This document shows positions 28,322 to 44,347 of a stretch of 64,000 nt of DNA, in pieces. The notes below the pieces were generated by a model that saw nothing but the letters and a program-made list of their open reading frames with translations, did not search any database and was not told where the DNA came from. The stretch covers positions 62,001-126,000 of the forward strand of contig DATMZR010000012.1 in NCBI GenBank assembly GCA_035573435.1. Direction: 5' to 3'. A program made the position numbers and the translations under genes. The number at the start of each line of letters is the position of its first letter. Positions within the stretch are counted from its first letter, which is position 1. This stretch comes from Solirubrobacterales bacterium. GTDB taxonomy: Bacteria; Actinomycetota; Thermoleophilia; Solirubrobacterales; 70-9.

Positions 28322-28932
28322 CAGTCGGTCCGAATCTCCAGGGTGCCGTTGCGCGGCCCGGGCACCGCGCCCTTCACCAGCAGCAGGTTGCGCTCGGCGT
28401 CCACCTCGACGACCTCGAGGCGTCGCTGGGTCACCCGCTTCCCGCCCATGCGGCCGGGCATCCCGAGGCCCTTGAAGACCCGCGCCGGATCGGCGCTGGC
28501 CCCCACCGAGCCAGGGGCACGAACGTTGTGCGAGCCGTGGGTCATCGGCCCCCGGCTGAAGTTGTGGCGGCGGATCGTGCCCGCGAACCCCTTGCCGATC
28601 GCGATCCCGGAAACCTTCACCCGCTGACCAGGCTCGAACTGATCGACCGTGAGCGTCTGCCCCACCTCGTGCTCGCCCTGATCGCGGAACTCGACCAGCG
28701 TGCGGGCCGCCGGGGCGCCCGCCTTCTTCAGATGCCCGAGCTCCGCCTTCGTGAGCTTGCGTTCCGGCAGCTCCCCGAAGGCGAGCTGGACCGCCGCGTA
28801 GCCGTCGCGATCGGCCGCACGCACGGCGGTGACCGGGCAGGGCCCGGCCTGGATCACGGTGACGGGGACACGCGTCCCGTCCTCCGAGAACACCTGGGTC
28901 ATCCCGAGCTTCTTGCCGATGATCGCCGCCAT
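28321..28932 (-). CDS. rplC: 50S ribosomal protein L3
   Basis: The 203-aa protein starts MAAIIGKKLGMTQVFSEDGT and contains IAIGKGFAGTIRRHNFSRGPMTHGSHNVRAPGS in overlapping words (GKGFAGTIRRHNFSRGP, THGSHNVRAPGSVG), the L3 signature reaching the peptidyl-transferase centre. Complete, second gene of the S10 cluster. Confidence 0.98.
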   Translation of the reverse strand: MAAIIGKKLGMTQVFSEDGTRVPVTVIQAGPCPVTAVRAADRDGYAAVQLAFGELPERKLTKAELGHLKKAGAPAARTLVEFRDQGEHEVGQTLTVDQFEPGQRVKVSGIAIGKGFAGTIRRHNFSRGPMTHGSHNVRAPGSVGASADPARVFKGLGMPGRMGGKRVTQRRLEVVEVDAERNLLLVKGAVPGPRNGTLEIRTD

Positions 28933-28937
28933 CCGAT

Positions 28938-29258
28938 CTACGTCTTGATCTCAATGTCGACCCCCGCCGGCAGCGCGTCGAGACGCTGGAGCGAGTCAAT
29001 CGTCTTCGGCGTCGGCTGGTGAATGTCGATCAGCCGCTTGTGGGTACGGATCTCGAAGTGCTCGCGCGAGTCCTTGTCCTTGAACGGCGAGCGAATGACG
29101 CAATAGACGTTCTTGTCGGTGGGCAGGGGAACGGGCCCGGCGACCCGGGCGCCGGTCCGCTGTGCCGTCTCCACGATCTCCCGCGCCGCCCGATCGATGG
29201 CGTCGTGGTCGTACGCCTTCAGGCGGATGCGGATCTTGTTCGCCGTTATCGCTGACAT
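28938..29258 (-). CDS. rpsJ: 30S ribosomal protein S10
   Basis: The 106-aa S10 contains [40 protein letters not shown] and [21 protein letters not shown]. It also serves as NusE in antitermination. ATG 29258 with AGGA upstream is used; the longer frame to 29351 covers only the structured leader. It is the first gene of the S10 cluster, separated from tuf by an intrinsic terminator, so it should have its own promoter in 29259-29349. Confidence 0.97.
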   Translation of the reverse strand: MSAITANKIRIRLKAYDHDAIDRAAREIVETAQRTGARVAGPVPLPTDKNVYCVIRSPFKDKDSREHFEIRTHKRLIDIHQPTPKTIDSLQRLDALPAGVDIEIKT

Positions 29259-29276
29259 CTGTCCTATCGCGCAGTT

Positions 29277-29308
29277 GGGGCGCCGCCCCGTTGGTGGGGC
29301 GCCGCCCC
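29277..29308 (-). repeat. Direct repeats of a self-complementary 13-mer in the rpsJ leader
   Basis: GGGGCGCCGCCCC occurs at 29277-29289 and again at 29296-29308, 19 bp apart. Each copy can form a GGGGC/GCCCC mini-hairpin in RNA. They lie 19-50 nt upstream of the S10 start, in the untranslated leader of the S10 cluster, where autoregulatory structures are common. No match to the known L4-binding S10 leader was made. Confidence 0.55.
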
Positions 29309-29349
29309 GGTCGTATGTCCTTTCACTTCTCCCGCGACTCCGCGGGCCC

Positions 29350-29377
29350 AAAAAGAGGCCGGCCCGTGGGGCCGGCC
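29350..29377 (-). terminator. Intrinsic terminator of tuf
   Basis: On the minus strand GGCCGGCCC-CAC-GGGCCGGCC forms a perfect 9-bp stem with a 3-nt loop, followed by TCTTTTT. It begins 7 nt after the tuf stop codon and matches a strong rho-independent terminator. It separates fusA-tuf from the S10 cluster. Confidence 0.92.
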
Positions 29378-29384
29378 CCGGCGA

Positions 29385-30572
<1,188 letters not shown>

Positions 30573-30664
30573 CTCGCTCCTTTTGGTGCTCGCGGGTTTC
30601 TCTCGAAGTCTGTCTGCTCACGCTGGGCGGGTTTCGGCTCGCCGCCACTCCGGCGAACCCCGGA

Positions 30665-30670
30665 AATATA
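30665..30670 (-). promoter_or_regulatory. tuf: Probable -10 box for tuf
   Basis: TATATT on the minus strand lies just after the fusA stop, about 85 nt before the tuf start. The same hexamer in the same C-TATATT context occurs before rpsL and upstream of fusA. The -35 region is weak. Inferred from position and the shared hexamer only. Confidence 0.4.
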
Positions 30671-30677
30671 GGAAAAC

Positions 30678-32789
<2,112 letters not shown>

Positions 32790-32886
32790 GTCTGTGCGTG
32801 AATGTGCTGGTCTGGGTGGGTGGGGAACCGGCGCCCGTGGCGCCACTTTCGGTGGAGACCTAGCGATTCCGAGTCGGTATTCGCGC

Positions 32887-32911
32887 ACAAAAAAGGCCCA
32901 CACGGGCCTTT
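32887..32911 (-). terminator. Intrinsic terminator/attenuator in the fusA leader
   Basis: Minus-strand AAAGGCCC-GTGT-GGGCCTTT followed by further T residues forms an 8-bp stem terminator about 100 nt upstream of the fusA ATG. A TATATT -10 box lies about 105 nt further upstream on the same strand. No minus-strand gene ends here; the nearest, rpsG, ends at 34220 beyond two plus-strand genes. The hairpin therefore lies inside the probable fusA leader and could attenuate it. Confidence 0.65.
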
Positions 32912-33016
32912 GGCGCGATTGCCGACTTAGCCCGAAACGCCTATATCGTGCAGCTCTCCATGGAGTGGATCTTTGCGCTCGCACGCCGCGCTCCGCTTGC
33001 GCACGAGCGACGGCTG

Positions 33017-33022
33017 AATATA
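33017..33022 (-). promoter_or_regulatory. fusA: Probable -10 box of the fusA promoter
   Basis: GCTATATTCAG on the minus strand matches the C-TATATT of the rpsL and tuf promoters. Transcription from here would give a leader of about 220 nt containing the intrinsic terminator. It also overlaps the upstream region of the divergent membrane-protein gene at 33054. No good -35 was found. Confidence 0.4.
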
Positions 33023-33053
33023 GCAGAGGCCTGAAGGCCCTCAGGAGGCCCGA

Positions 33054-33662
33054 ATGAGGCTTCAGCGACGCAGATCAGACCACCTCGCGGAGCGCTTGAT
33101 AACCCCGGCTGGCGGCGTCGCCGTCGTGGCGCTCGTGGCGACCATCACCCTGGGGGCCTCGCAGTTCAGGGACTACCGCGCGGTGAAGATCGACTCTCCC
33201 TCCTACGCCGGAGTCGAGAACCCGCCGGCACCGGAAAGGGGCAAGCGCTCCCCGCGCTCGGCCCACGGCCTGACCGTGCTCGGGATCGCGGTCGCCGCGT
33301 TCTTCGTCGCCGCCCTCGCGATCGGCGGCAGATGGCGGCTCGCCCGACTGCTGACCGTCCTCGGGATTGCGGTCATCCTGATCAGCCTCCTGGTTGACGC
33401 CCCGGAGGGCCTGCGCGAGGGGCTCGACGCCACCGTCTATGAAGGCGCCCAGGCCACCCTGCTCGGGGGCTTCTGGGCCCAGCTGGCGTCGGGGGTGACG
33501 CTCGCCGTCAGCGGCCCCCTGCTCGCCGTCTACCTGCGTGACGAGCGCGCGACGGGCCGCGAACGCCACCGGCGACAGCCGGGGCGCCGGAGCGTGCCCA
33601 CGGGCACCGTTGGCGCCGGGCCGGGCGCGGAGGGTGCCGCGGGCGGGACGGCCCGCTGGTGA
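33054..33662 (+). CDS. Hypothetical membrane protein (202 aa)
   Basis: I do not recognise the family. After a basic start ([15 protein letters not shown]) there are about four hydrophobic segments (near residues 20-36, 72-90, 97-115 and 142-160), with a polar loop between the first and second and a basic, Gly-rich C-terminal tail. AGGAGG lies 6 nt before the ATG. It overlaps the next gene by 4 nt (GTGA), so the two form an operon. Both run antisense to the flanking ribosomal genes and separate rpsG from fusA. Confidence 0.75.
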   Translation: MRLQRRRSDHLAERLITPAGGVAVVALVATITLGASQFRDYRAVKIDSPSYAGVENPPAPERGKRSPRSAHGLTVLGIAVAAFFVAALAIGGRWRLARLLTVLGIAVILISLLVDAPEGLREGLDATVYEGAQATLLGGFWAQLASGVTLAVSGPLLAVYLRDERATGRERHRRQPGRRSVPTGTVGAGPGAEGAAGGTARW

Positions 33663-34183
33663 GCGACCGCCGGCCGCCACCGCGAACCCGCTTCCACCCC
33701 GAGCGTCTACTGCCCTACGCCTGCATCGTGGCGGCAGTGGCCCTGTTCGCCTCGGAGCTGACGACCACCTTCCAGTTCAGTTTTCCCGGTGGTGAGCCGC
33801 TGTGCGCCCAAGAGGCCGCTGACCGTCACGAGTTCGCGATGGGGGTGATTGCGCTGTTCGCGATCGGTGCGGTGATCGTCGCCGTTCTGGGAGCTTCCCG
33901 ACCGGCGGCGATCGCGGTCGCAGTAGCCGGCCTGGCCGCCCTGGCGCTGTTTCTGATCGTCGACCTTCCGGACGCGAACAGCACCGGCACGCTGAGCGAG
34001 CACTGCACCTCGCTCCCCAGCCAGCCGGACGTAGCCAAAGCGGTGCCCCAGACCGGGTTCTGGCTCGAGCTTGCCGGCGCCCTGGCGCTGACGTTCAGCG
34101 GCGCGATTCTCGCCACGCTGACCCCGGCCCAGCTCGCCGGCCTGCGGCCGCGCTGGCTGGCCAAGACCAAGGGCCGTGGCTGA
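33659..34183 (+). CDS. Hypothetical membrane protein (174 aa)
   Basis: No family is recognised. Four hydrophobic helices are visible (about residues 18-32, 60-78, 82-100 and 130-150). Between helices lie extracytoplasmic-looking loops with paired Cys (GGEPLCAQEAADRHEF and SEHCTSLPSQPDV) that could form a disulfide. The loop LIVDLPDAN recalls the LLVDAPEGL of the preceding gene, so the two may be distant paralogues with the same topology. GTG start, 4-nt overlap with the upstream gene. Confidence 0.75.
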   Translation: MSDRRPPPRTRFHPERLLPYACIVAAVALFASELTTTFQFSFPGGEPLCAQEAADRHEFAMGVIALFAIGAVIVAVLGASRPAAIAVAVAGLAALALFLIVDLPDANSTGTLSEHCTSLPSQPDVAKAVPQTGFWLELAGALALTFSGAILATLTPAQLAGLRPRWLAKTKGRG

Positions 34184-34219
34184 CCGGGGCCCCAACACCC
34201 AAGGGTTTGCAGCGGCCTT

Positions 34220-34690
34220 CTACCAGCGGTAGTGCGCGAAGGCCTTGTTGGCCTGAGCCATCCGGTAGATGTCGTCCTTGCGCTTCCAGGCGCCGCCCTG
34301 CTGCTGGGTGGCGTCGAGGATCTCGTTGGCAAGGCGTTCGGCCATTGACTTCTCGCGGCGGCTGCGAGCGAACTGGACCAACCAGCGGACGGCCAGCGTG
34401 CGCGCCCGCCGAGCCTGGACCTCGACCGGCACCTGGTAGGTGGCCCCGCCGACCCGCCGAGACCGGACCTCGAGCACCGGGGTCAGCTCCTTGATCGCCT
34501 CGTCCAGCACCTCGACAGGCGGGCGGCTGGTTCGCTCCCCCACGACCGCCAGGCAGTCATAGACGGTTCGCTCGGCGGTCGACTTCTTACCGGCGGTCAT
34601 CACCTTGTTGATTACCTGCTGCACCAGCCTGCTCCGATGCATCGCATCGGGCTCGACCGGGCGGATGGCTGCGCGGGCTCGCCGCGGCAC
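34220..34690 (-). CDS. rpsG: 30S ribosomal protein S7
   Basis: The 156-aa S7 contains [20 protein letters not shown], the signature [23 protein letters not shown] (as [15 protein letters not shown] and [13 protein letters not shown]) and [14 protein letters not shown]. It nucleates 30S head assembly. GTG 34690 ([17 protein letters not shown]) is chosen for normal length and proximity to the rpsL stop, one base away. The typical rpsL-rpsG-fusA-tuf order is broken after this gene by two plus-strand genes. Confidence 0.96.
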   Translation of the reverse strand: MPRRARAAIRPVEPDAMHRSRLVQQVINKVMTAGKKSTAERTVYDCLAVVGERTSRPPVEVLDEAIKELTPVLEVRSRRVGGATYQVPVEVQARRARTLAVRWLVQFARSRREKSMAERLANEILDATQQQGGAWKRKDDIYRMAQANKAFAHYRW

Positions 34691-34691
34691 G

Positions 34692-35084
34692 CTAGCGCTT
34701 GACTCCGTACTGGGAGCGAGACTGCCGGCGATCGGAGACGCCCGAGGCATCCAGTGTGCCCCGAACGACCTTGTAGCGGACGCCGGGCAGGTCCTTCACA
34801 CGGCCGCCGCGCACGAGAACCACGGAGTGCTCCTGGAGGTTGTGTCCCTCCCCGGGTATGTACGTGGTGACCTCCATGCCGTTGGTCAGCCGGACGCGGG
34901 CCACCTTGCGCAGGGCCGAGTTCGGCTTCTTCGGCGTCGCCGTGTACACCCGGGTGCAGACGCCGCGCCGCTGCGGCGCCGCGATCCGTCGCTTGCGTCC
35001 CTGGCCGGACTTCAGCCCGGGCGTCGCAATCTTCTTCTGCGGCCGCGTGCGGCCCTTTCTGATCAGCTGACTCGTCGTCGGCAC
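34692..35084 (-). CDS. rpsL: 30S ribosomal protein S12
   Basis: The 130-aa decoding-centre protein contains [34 protein letters not shown] with the Lys equivalent to K42/43, and [17 protein letters not shown] with the Lys equivalent to K87/88. Both positions mutated in streptomycin resistance are wild type. The GTG start at 35084 is only about 9 nt from a TATATT -10 box, so the mRNA is probably leaderless or nearly so. The longer open frame to 35705 is a shadow of the plus-strand gene. Confidence 0.96.
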   Translation of the reverse strand: MPTTSQLIRKGRTRPQKKIATPGLKSGQGRKRRIAAPQRRGVCTRVYTATPKKPNSALRKVARVRLTNGMEVTTYIPGEGHNLQEHSVVLVRGGRVKDLPGVRYKVVRGTLDASGVSDRRQSRSQYGVKR

Positions 35085-35092
35085 GGCGAAGC

Positions 35093-35098
35093 AATATA
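35093..35098 (-). promoter_or_regulatory. rpsL: Probable -10 box of rpsL, implying a leaderless start
   Basis: CGCTATATTGC on the minus strand ends 9 nt before the rpsL GTG. A transcription start 6-8 nt downstream of the box would fall within 0-3 nt of the initiation codon. No Shine-Dalgarno sequence is present in the interval. The -35 region is not convincing. Confidence 0.5.
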
Positions 35099-35162
35099 GC
35101 GACGGTCCCGCAGCCTCGCGGCTGGCCCTTGGTCCATGGAGTCCGTGGTCTACGCTGGAGGC

Positions 35163-35657
35163 ATGGACGATCAGCGGCCGATCTTGGCCCTGGATGTCGA
35201 CGGCGTCATCAGCCTGTTCGGCTTTCAGGGCCCGTTGGAGCAGGCGCCCGGGCGGTTCCATCTGATCGACGGGATGGCGCATTGCATTCCCCACGGGATC
35301 AACGAGCGACTCAGCCAGCTTGCGGACCATTACGAGATCGTCTGGGCGACCGGCTGGGAGGACAGGGCCAACGACTGGCTGCCGGGCGTTCTGGGGCTTC
35401 CGGGAGAGCTTCCCTTCCTGACCTTCGACGGCAATGCGCGCTTCGGATCCGCCCACTGGAAGATCGAGGCCATCGACCGATACGCGGGGGATCGCCGGCT
35501 GGCCTGGGTGGACGACTGCATCGACGAGACCTGCCAGGCGTGGGCGATCGCGCGCTCCGCCCCGACCCTGCTGGTGCCCACCGAGTCCGACGTGGGCCTC
35601 ACGGACGCGCATCTGAAGAGGCTGCTGAACTGGGCGCGGGCGGGCTACACTGCCTGA
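35163..35657 (+). CDS. HAD-superfamily-like phosphatase
   Basis: The 164-aa product has HAD motif I as [13 protein letters not shown] (D-x-D-G near residues 11-15), a central [13 protein letters not shown] that fits motif II, and [10 protein letters not shown] as the motif IV acidic pair near 115-120. The minimal size suggests a capless HAD hydrolase. Substrate is unknown. ATG 35163 is preferred over the earlier ATG at 35136 because GGAGG sits directly before it. It is divergent from rpsL and lies between rpoC and rpsL. Confidence 0.75.
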   Translation: MDDQRPILALDVDGVISLFGFQGPLEQAPGRFHLIDGMAHCIPHGINERLSQLADHYEIVWATGWEDRANDWLPGVLGLPGELPFLTFDGNARFGSAHWKIEAIDRYAGDRRLAWVDDCIDETCQAWAIARSAPTLLVPTESDVGLTDAHLKRLLNWARAGYTA

Positions 35658-35661
35658 GGCA

Positions 35662-35988
35662 GTGGAGGGGTTCTGGCCGATCTTCTTCCTCGCGGTGATC
35701 CTCAAGATCCCCGTAGCCGGTCTGCTCTACCTGGTCTGGTGGGCGATACATCAGACGCCCGAGATCGAAGAGGCGCCGCCGGGGACGGATGATCACGAGT
35801 TCAGGCGCTGGCGGCCTGAGCCGCGCCGCCCCCGCGATCCGCGCCGCGGCCCCCACGCCCCCGACGCACAGCCGCTTCCGGACTGCCCGCCCGGCGGGCG
35901 CATCCGGGTGCTGACCCCTCCCGCACCCGCTCGGGCCTCGACGGCCCACAATCGCGGCTCCGCGGAGCCGGAGCGCGAAGCCGTCTAG
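35662..35988 (+). CDS. Small single-pass membrane protein
   Basis: The 108-aa product has one strong N-terminal membrane helix ([20 protein letters not shown], residues 3-22, continuing YLVWWAI) and then a hydrophilic, Pro/Arg-rich and presumably disordered cytoplasmic part. I do not recognise a family. GTG start with GCAGTGG context, 4 nt after the HAD gene stop, so it is co-transcribed with it. The Pro-rich tail may be compositional noise, and the protein could be shorter in relatives. Confidence 0.55.
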   Translation: MEGFWPIFFLAVILKIPVAGLLYLVWWAIHQTPEIEEAPPGTDDHEFRRWRPEPRRPRDPRRGPHAPDAQPLPDCPPGGRIRVLTPPAPARASTAHNRGSAEPEREAV

Positions 35989-36092
35989 CCTGGTTCGGGT
36001 ACGGATCGCACCTCGACTGAGGCGCGCGTCCCCTTGGCGTAAAGGGGGCAGGCGGTAGGGGCGTCCGTGAACCGCGGAGCCGTGGAGACCCC

Positions 36093-36130
36093 TCCCGGAT
36101 TGTGACCACAATTGTGGTCACAGTTCGGGA
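36093..36130. promoter_or_regulatory. Near-perfect 38-bp palindrome in the rpoC/small-gene 3'-3' gap
   Basis: TGTGACCACAA (36101-36111) is followed immediately by its exact reverse complement TTGTGGTCACA (36112-36122). Flanks TCCCGGAT and GTTCGGGA extend the symmetry with two mismatched pairs. The 202-bp region lies between the ends of convergent genes, contains no promoter or gene I can support, and lacks a U-tract, so this does not look like a terminator. It resembles a high-affinity dimer-binding site. Confidence 0.6.
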
Positions 36131-36190
36131 GCGTGTTTCACCGAGGTCCCGGCGTGAGAATCGGGCGCCTGAGTGGCCGGAGCCGAGCGC

Positions 36191-40201
<4,011 letters not shown>

Positions 40202-40217
40202 CTGCCCTTCTGGTTCC

Positions 40218-43200
40218 CTATTCCTCTACCTTGGTTTCCTTCTCGGCGCCGGCACCGTTGGTGCTGCCGCCCTCTCCCTCCGCGACCACCTGCTCCTCGC
40301 GCTCGTCGGCCGCTCCCGCGCCGTCGCCTCCCTCGGCACGCACGCCGGAGAGATCGATGCCAAGCTCCTCCGCCGCGCGCAGCAGCTCGTCGTCCTCCTC
40401 GCCCAGGTCCACGGCGCCCTCCTCCGCCACCAGGTTGACGTCCAGGCCCAGGCTCTGGATCTCCTTCAGCAGGACCTTGAACGACTCAGGGACCGAGGGC
40501 TCGGGAATGTTCTCCGACTTGACGATCGCCTCGTAGGCCTTCACCCGGCCCACGGTGTCGTCGGACTTCACGGTCAGCATCTCCTGGAGCGTGTAGGCCG
40601 CTCCGTAGGCCTCCAGGGCCCAGACCTCCATCTCGCCGAAGCGCTGGCCGCCGAATTGCGCCTTTCCGCCCAGCGGCTGCTGGGTGACCAGCGAGTACGG
40701 CCCGGTCGAGCGCGCGTGGATCTTGTCGTCGACCAGGTGGAGCAGCTTCAGGATGTACATGCTGCCCACCGTCACCCGGCCCTCGTAGGGCTCGCCGCTG
40801 CGGCCGTTGTACAGCTTCGCCTTCCCGAACGCGCGGGTTCCCTCGCGGCGCTTGGCGTCGATCGCCAGGTCGATGCCACGGTCGGCGTTCTCGGCCTGCC
40901 AGCGGACCAGGGCCTCGTCGACGTCCTCGACCGTGGCCCCGTCGAACACCGGACAGGCCACGTAAACGCGCGAGTCGCCGTGGCCGTTGGCGGAGTTTCG
41001 CTGGGCCTCCTTATAGGAGGGCGTCCCATCGTCGTACCAGCCGTTGGCGGCTGCCCAGCCGATGTGCGTCTCGAGAATCTGGCCGATGTTCATCCGGCTC
41101 GGCACCCCGAGGGGATTCAGGATCACGTCGATCGGCGTTCCGTCCTCCATGAACGGCATGTCCGCCTCCGGGACGATCCGCGAGATCACTCCCTTGTTGC
41201 CGTGGCGGCCGGCGAGCTTGTCGCCCTCGGCGATCTTGCGCTTCGTCGCCACGTAAACGCGGACCAGGTTGTTGACCCCCGGTGCCAGGTCGTCGCCGGC
41301 CTCTCGATCGAAGGTGATCACGTCGATCACCACCCCGCCCTCGCCGTGGGGGACCTTGAGCGAGGTGTCGCGGACCTCGCGCGCCTTCTCCTTGAAGATC
41401 GCCCGGATCAGCTTCTCCTCGGCGGTCAGCTCGGTCTCACCCTTCGGGGTGACCTTGCCCACGAGGAGCTCGCCGGACGCGACCTCGGCGCCGACCCGCA
41501 CGATGCCCCGTTCGTCGAGGTTTCGCAGGCTCTCCTCGGAGCGGTTGGGGATGTCGCGGGTGATCTCCTCGTCGCCGAGCTTGGTCGTCCGAGCATCGAT
41601 CTCGTACTCCTCGATGTGGATCGAAGTCAGCTCGTCGTCCTTGACCAGGCGCTCGGAGATGATGATCGCGTCCTCGAAGTTGTAGCCCTCCCAGGACATG
41701 AAGGCGACTACGGCGTTCTTGCCCAGCGCGATCTCGCCCCCGGCGGTCGAGGAACCGTCCGCAAGCACGTCGTTGGCCTTCACCTTGTCGCCGACCGAGA
41801 CGATGGGCCGCTGGTGGATGATCGTGCCCTGGTTCGAGCGCATGAACTTGAGCAGCTCGTACTCGTCCTTCTTGGAGCCGTGAGTGACCACGATGCGCTC
41901 GGCGTCCACGTAAGTCACCTCGCCGTCGTTTAGGGCCAGCACCACGTCGCCGGTGTCGATCGCAGCACGGCGCTCCATCCCGGTGCCGACCAAAGGCGCC
42001 TCGGGCTTCAGCAGCGGCACTGCCTGGCGCTGCATGTTCGAGCCCATCAGCGCGCGGTTGGCGTCGTCGTGCTCCAGGAAGGGGATCAGCGCCGTGGCAA
42101 CCGACCAGATCTGGGTGGGCGAGACGTCCATCAGGTCGACCTGCTTCGGCGACACCACGACCACCTCCCCGTCGGCGGAGCGGCAGAGCACCTGCGGCCC
42201 CTTGAGCCGCTTCGTCTTCGGGTCGATTTCGGCGCTCGCCTGGGCGATCGTCTTCTCCTCCTCCTGGGTGGCGTCCAGGTGGACGATCTTGTTGGTGACC
42301 ACGCCGTCTCGGACGACGCGGTACGGGGTGGTCACGAATCCGTGCTCCGAGACCTCGGCATAGGAGGACAGCGAGCCGATCAGCCCGATGTTCGGGCCCT
42401 CGGGGGTCTCGATCGGGCACATGCGCCCGTAGTGCGTGGGGTGGACGTCGCGGACCTCGATCGGGGCCCGCTCGCGAGTCAGGCCGCCGGCGCCGAGGGC
42501 CGAGAGGCGGCGGCGGTGGGTGAGGCCGGCGAGCGAGTTCGTCTGGTCCATGAACTGCGACAGCTGCGAGGAGCCGAAGAACTCCTTCTGCGCCGCGACC
42601 ACGGGACGAATGTTGATGATCGTCTGCGGGGTGATCGCGTCCGAGTCCTCGGTGGTAAGCCGCTCCCGGACGACCCGCTCCATTCGATACAGGCCGACGC
42701 GGAAGGCGTCCTGGATCAGCTCGCCGACGGTCCGCAGGCGGCGGTTTCCGAAGTGCTCGTACTCGTCCAGGTGGTCCTTGATCGGGTCACGCGGGTAGGT
42801 CTGGGCCTCGGCCGCGTAGTCCTTGATCGGGGTCTCCTCGTCGATCTCCTCCGGAACTCCCAACAGCCGGGGCACCGTGACCAGCTCCTTGATGAGCGCG
42901 ACGATGTCGTCCTTGGTCAGGACGCGGGTGTCGAGGTCGACGTCGAGGTCGAGCCGCGCGTTCAGCTTGTAGCGGCCCACCCGCGTCAGGTCGTAGCGCT
43001 TCGGGTCGAAGAAGAGCTGCTCCATCAGCGCGCGGGCGGCGTCGACCGAGGGCGGCTCGCCGGGGCGCTGCTTCTTGAACAGCTCCACGAGCGCCCCCTC
43101 CTCGGTCTTGGTGGGCTCGGTGTCCGCCTCGATCGTGAGGCGGATGTAGACGGAGTCGTCGAACAGCTCCATGATCGCGTCGTCCTCGACGAACCCCATC

Positions 43201-43790
43201 GCGCGCAGGAGCACGGTGACTGGAAGCTTGCGCTTGCGGTCGATGCGCGCGTAGACGCGGCCCTTCTTGTCGATCTCGAGCTCCAGCCAGGAGCCGCGAG
43301 CCGGCATCAGGTTGGCGATGAAGACCTGCTTCTCGCGATCCTTCGGCTCCATCACGTAGGCGCCTGGGGAACGCACGAGCTGGGTGACGACCACCCGCTC
43401 GGTGCCGTTGATGATGAAGGTCCCGCGCTCCGTCATCCACGGGAAGTCGCCCATGAACACGGTCTGCTCCCGGATCTCGCCGGTCTCGCGGTTCTGGAAC
43501 GCGACCTGGACGTTCAGGGGGCGCGAATAGGTGATGTCCTTCTCACGGCACTCGGCGACCGAGTGCGTGGGCTCGTCGAACTCGAAAGCCCCGAAGACGA
43601 TCGCGAGGCTACCGGTGTAGTCCTCGATCGGCGAGATGTCGTCGATCGTTTCCCGTAGCAGACCCTCCTTCGGATTGGTGAGGTGCTCGAAGGAGAGCCG
43701 CTGGATGTCGATCAGGTGTGGGACTTCAAGCGGGTTCTCCAGGCGTGAAAAGGACCTTCGGGTGATAGGGGCAGCATGAGATCTGGCCAA
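40218..43790 (-). CDS. rpoB: DNA-directed RNA polymerase beta subunit
   Basis: The 1190-aa subunit contains the rifampicin region [20 protein letters not shown] followed by [16 protein letters not shown] (near 400-435). The positions equivalent to E. coli D516, H526 and S531 are unchanged, predicting sensitivity. The C-terminal clamp/switch motif [20 protein letters not shown] is intact. A short acidic Gly/Glu tail ends the protein. The start is TTG 43790, supported by GAGGAG 8 nt upstream and by family length. The gene follows rplL after 161 bp that may hold its own promoter. Confidence 0.97.
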   Translation of the reverse strand: MARSHAAPITRRSFSRLENPLEVPHLIDIQRLSFEHLTNPKEGLLRETIDDISPIEDYTGSLAIVFGAFEFDEPTHSVAECREKDITYSRPLNVQVAFQNRETGEIREQTVFMGDFPWMTERGTFIINGTERVVVTQLVRSPGAYVMEPKDREKQVFIANLMPARGSWLELEIDKKGRVYARIDRKRKLPVTVLLRAMGFVEDDAIMELFDDSVYIRLTIEADTEPTKTEEGALVELFKKQRPGEPPSVDAARALMEQLFFDPKRYDLTRVGRYKLNARLDLDVDLDTRVLTKDDIVALIKELVTVPRLLGVPEEIDEETPIKDYAAEAQTYPRDPIKDHLDEYEHFGNRRLRTVGELIQDAFRVGLYRMERVVRERLTTEDSDAITPQTIINIRPVVAAQKEFFGSSQLSQFMDQTNSLAGLTHRRRLSALGAGGLTRERAPIEVRDVHPTHYGRMCPIETPEGPNIGLIGSLSSYAEVSEHGFVTTPYRVVRDGVVTNKIVHLDATQEEEKTIAQASAEIDPKTKRLKGPQVLCRSADGEVVVVSPKQVDLMDVSPTQIWSVATALIPFLEHDDANRALMGSNMQRQAVPLLKPEAPLVGTGMERRAAIDTGDVVLALNDGEVTYVDAERIVVTHGSKKDEYELLKFMRSNQGTIIHQRPIVSVGDKVKANDVLADGSSTAGGEIALGKNAVVAFMSWEGYNFEDAIIISERLVKDDELTSIHIEEYEIDARTTKLGDEEITRDIPNRSEESLRNLDERGIVRVGAEVASGELLVGKVTPKGETELTAEEKLIRAIFKEKAREVRDTSLKVPHGEGGVVIDVITFDREAGDDLAPGVNNLVRVYVATKRKIAEGDKLAGRHGNKGVISRIVPEADMPFMEDGTPIDVILNPLGVPSRMNIGQILETHIGWAAANGWYDDGTPSYKEAQRNSANGHGDSRVYVACPVFDGATVEDVDEALVRWQAENADRGIDLAIDAKRREGTRAFGKAKLYNGRSGEPYEGRVTVGSMYILKLLHLVDDKIHARSTGPYSLVTQQPLGGKAQFGGQRFGEMEVWALEAYGAAYTLQEMLTVKSDDTVGRVKAYEAIVKSENIPEPSVPESFKVLLKEIQSLGLDVNLVAEEGAVDLGEEDDELLRAAEELGIDLSGVRAEGGDGAGAADEREEQVVAEGEGGSTNGAGAEKETKVEE

Positions 43791-43881
43791 CTAGGCGACT
43801 CCTCGGACGGTGACATTTAGGAATACAACGAATCCGCGCGACAGATTCGAAGCGGGCAGGGCCAACGGCGCGCGACCCCGC

Positions 43882-43911
43882 AAAATACCATAAGTACGCA
43901 CGCTCAGGCAA
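43882..43911 (-). promoter_or_regulatory. Possible rpoBC promoter in the rplL-rpoB gap
   Basis: On the minus strand TTGCCT (43906-43911) is followed after 18 bp by TATTTT (43882-43887), giving a leader of about 90 nt before the rpoB TTG. The gap between rplL and rpoB (161 bp) has no clear terminator, so readthrough from rplJL is also expected. Confidence 0.35.
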
Positions 43912-43951
43912 GCCTAGCAGGTGCGGGCGCGGCCGCTCCGAGCGACACTGA

Positions 43952-44347
43952 CTACTTCAGCTCCACCTCGCCGCCGGCCTCCTCGAGGTCCGACTTGAGC
44001 TTATCTGCTTCCTCGCGCTCCAAGCCCTCCTTGACGGCCTTCGGAGCGCTGTCGACGAGGGCCTTGGCCTCCTTGAGGCCGAGGCCGGTGGCGGCCCGAA
44101 CCGCCTTGATCACCTGAATCTTCTTGTCGCCGGGAGCGGTGAGCACGACGTCGACGGTGGTCGACTCCTCCTCGCCGCCCTCCTCGCCGCCGGCGGGGCC
44201 GCCGGCTGCCGGTGCGGCTGCGGCGACCGCAGTCGCCGAGACGCCGAACTCCTCCTCCAGCGCCTTGATCCGCTCGGAGAGCTCGATCACCGAGATCGTC
44301 TTCAGCTCCTCGATCCACTCCTCGGTGGACATCGCTTTGGTTGCCAC
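43952..44347 (-). CDS. rplL: 50S ribosomal protein L7/L12
   Basis: The 131-aa stalk protein has the N-terminal dimer helices ([20 protein letters not shown]), an Ala/Gly hinge ([17 protein letters not shown]) and the globular domain [28 protein letters not shown] in overlapping words. It recruits translational GTPases. The GTG start overlaps the rplJ stop by one base (TAGTG), with GAGGAGG 7-8 nt upstream inside rplJ. Confidence 0.97.
   Translation of the reverse strand: MATKAMSTEEWIEELKTISVIELSERIKALEEEFGVSATAVAAAAPAAGGPAGGEEGGEEESTTVDVVLTAPGDKKIQVIKAVRAATGLGLKEAKALVDSAPKAVKEGLEREEADKLKSDLEEAGGEVELK

Noticed and set aside
32887-32911. The same hairpin as a terminator on the plus strand
   Set aside because: On the plus strand the stem is followed by GGCG and not by a T-run, and no plus-strand gene ends upstream of it.
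36093-36130. The large palindrome as an intrinsic terminator for rpoC
   Set aside because: There is no loop between the arms and no U-tract on either strand, and the arms are not GC-rich at the stem base in the way terminators are.
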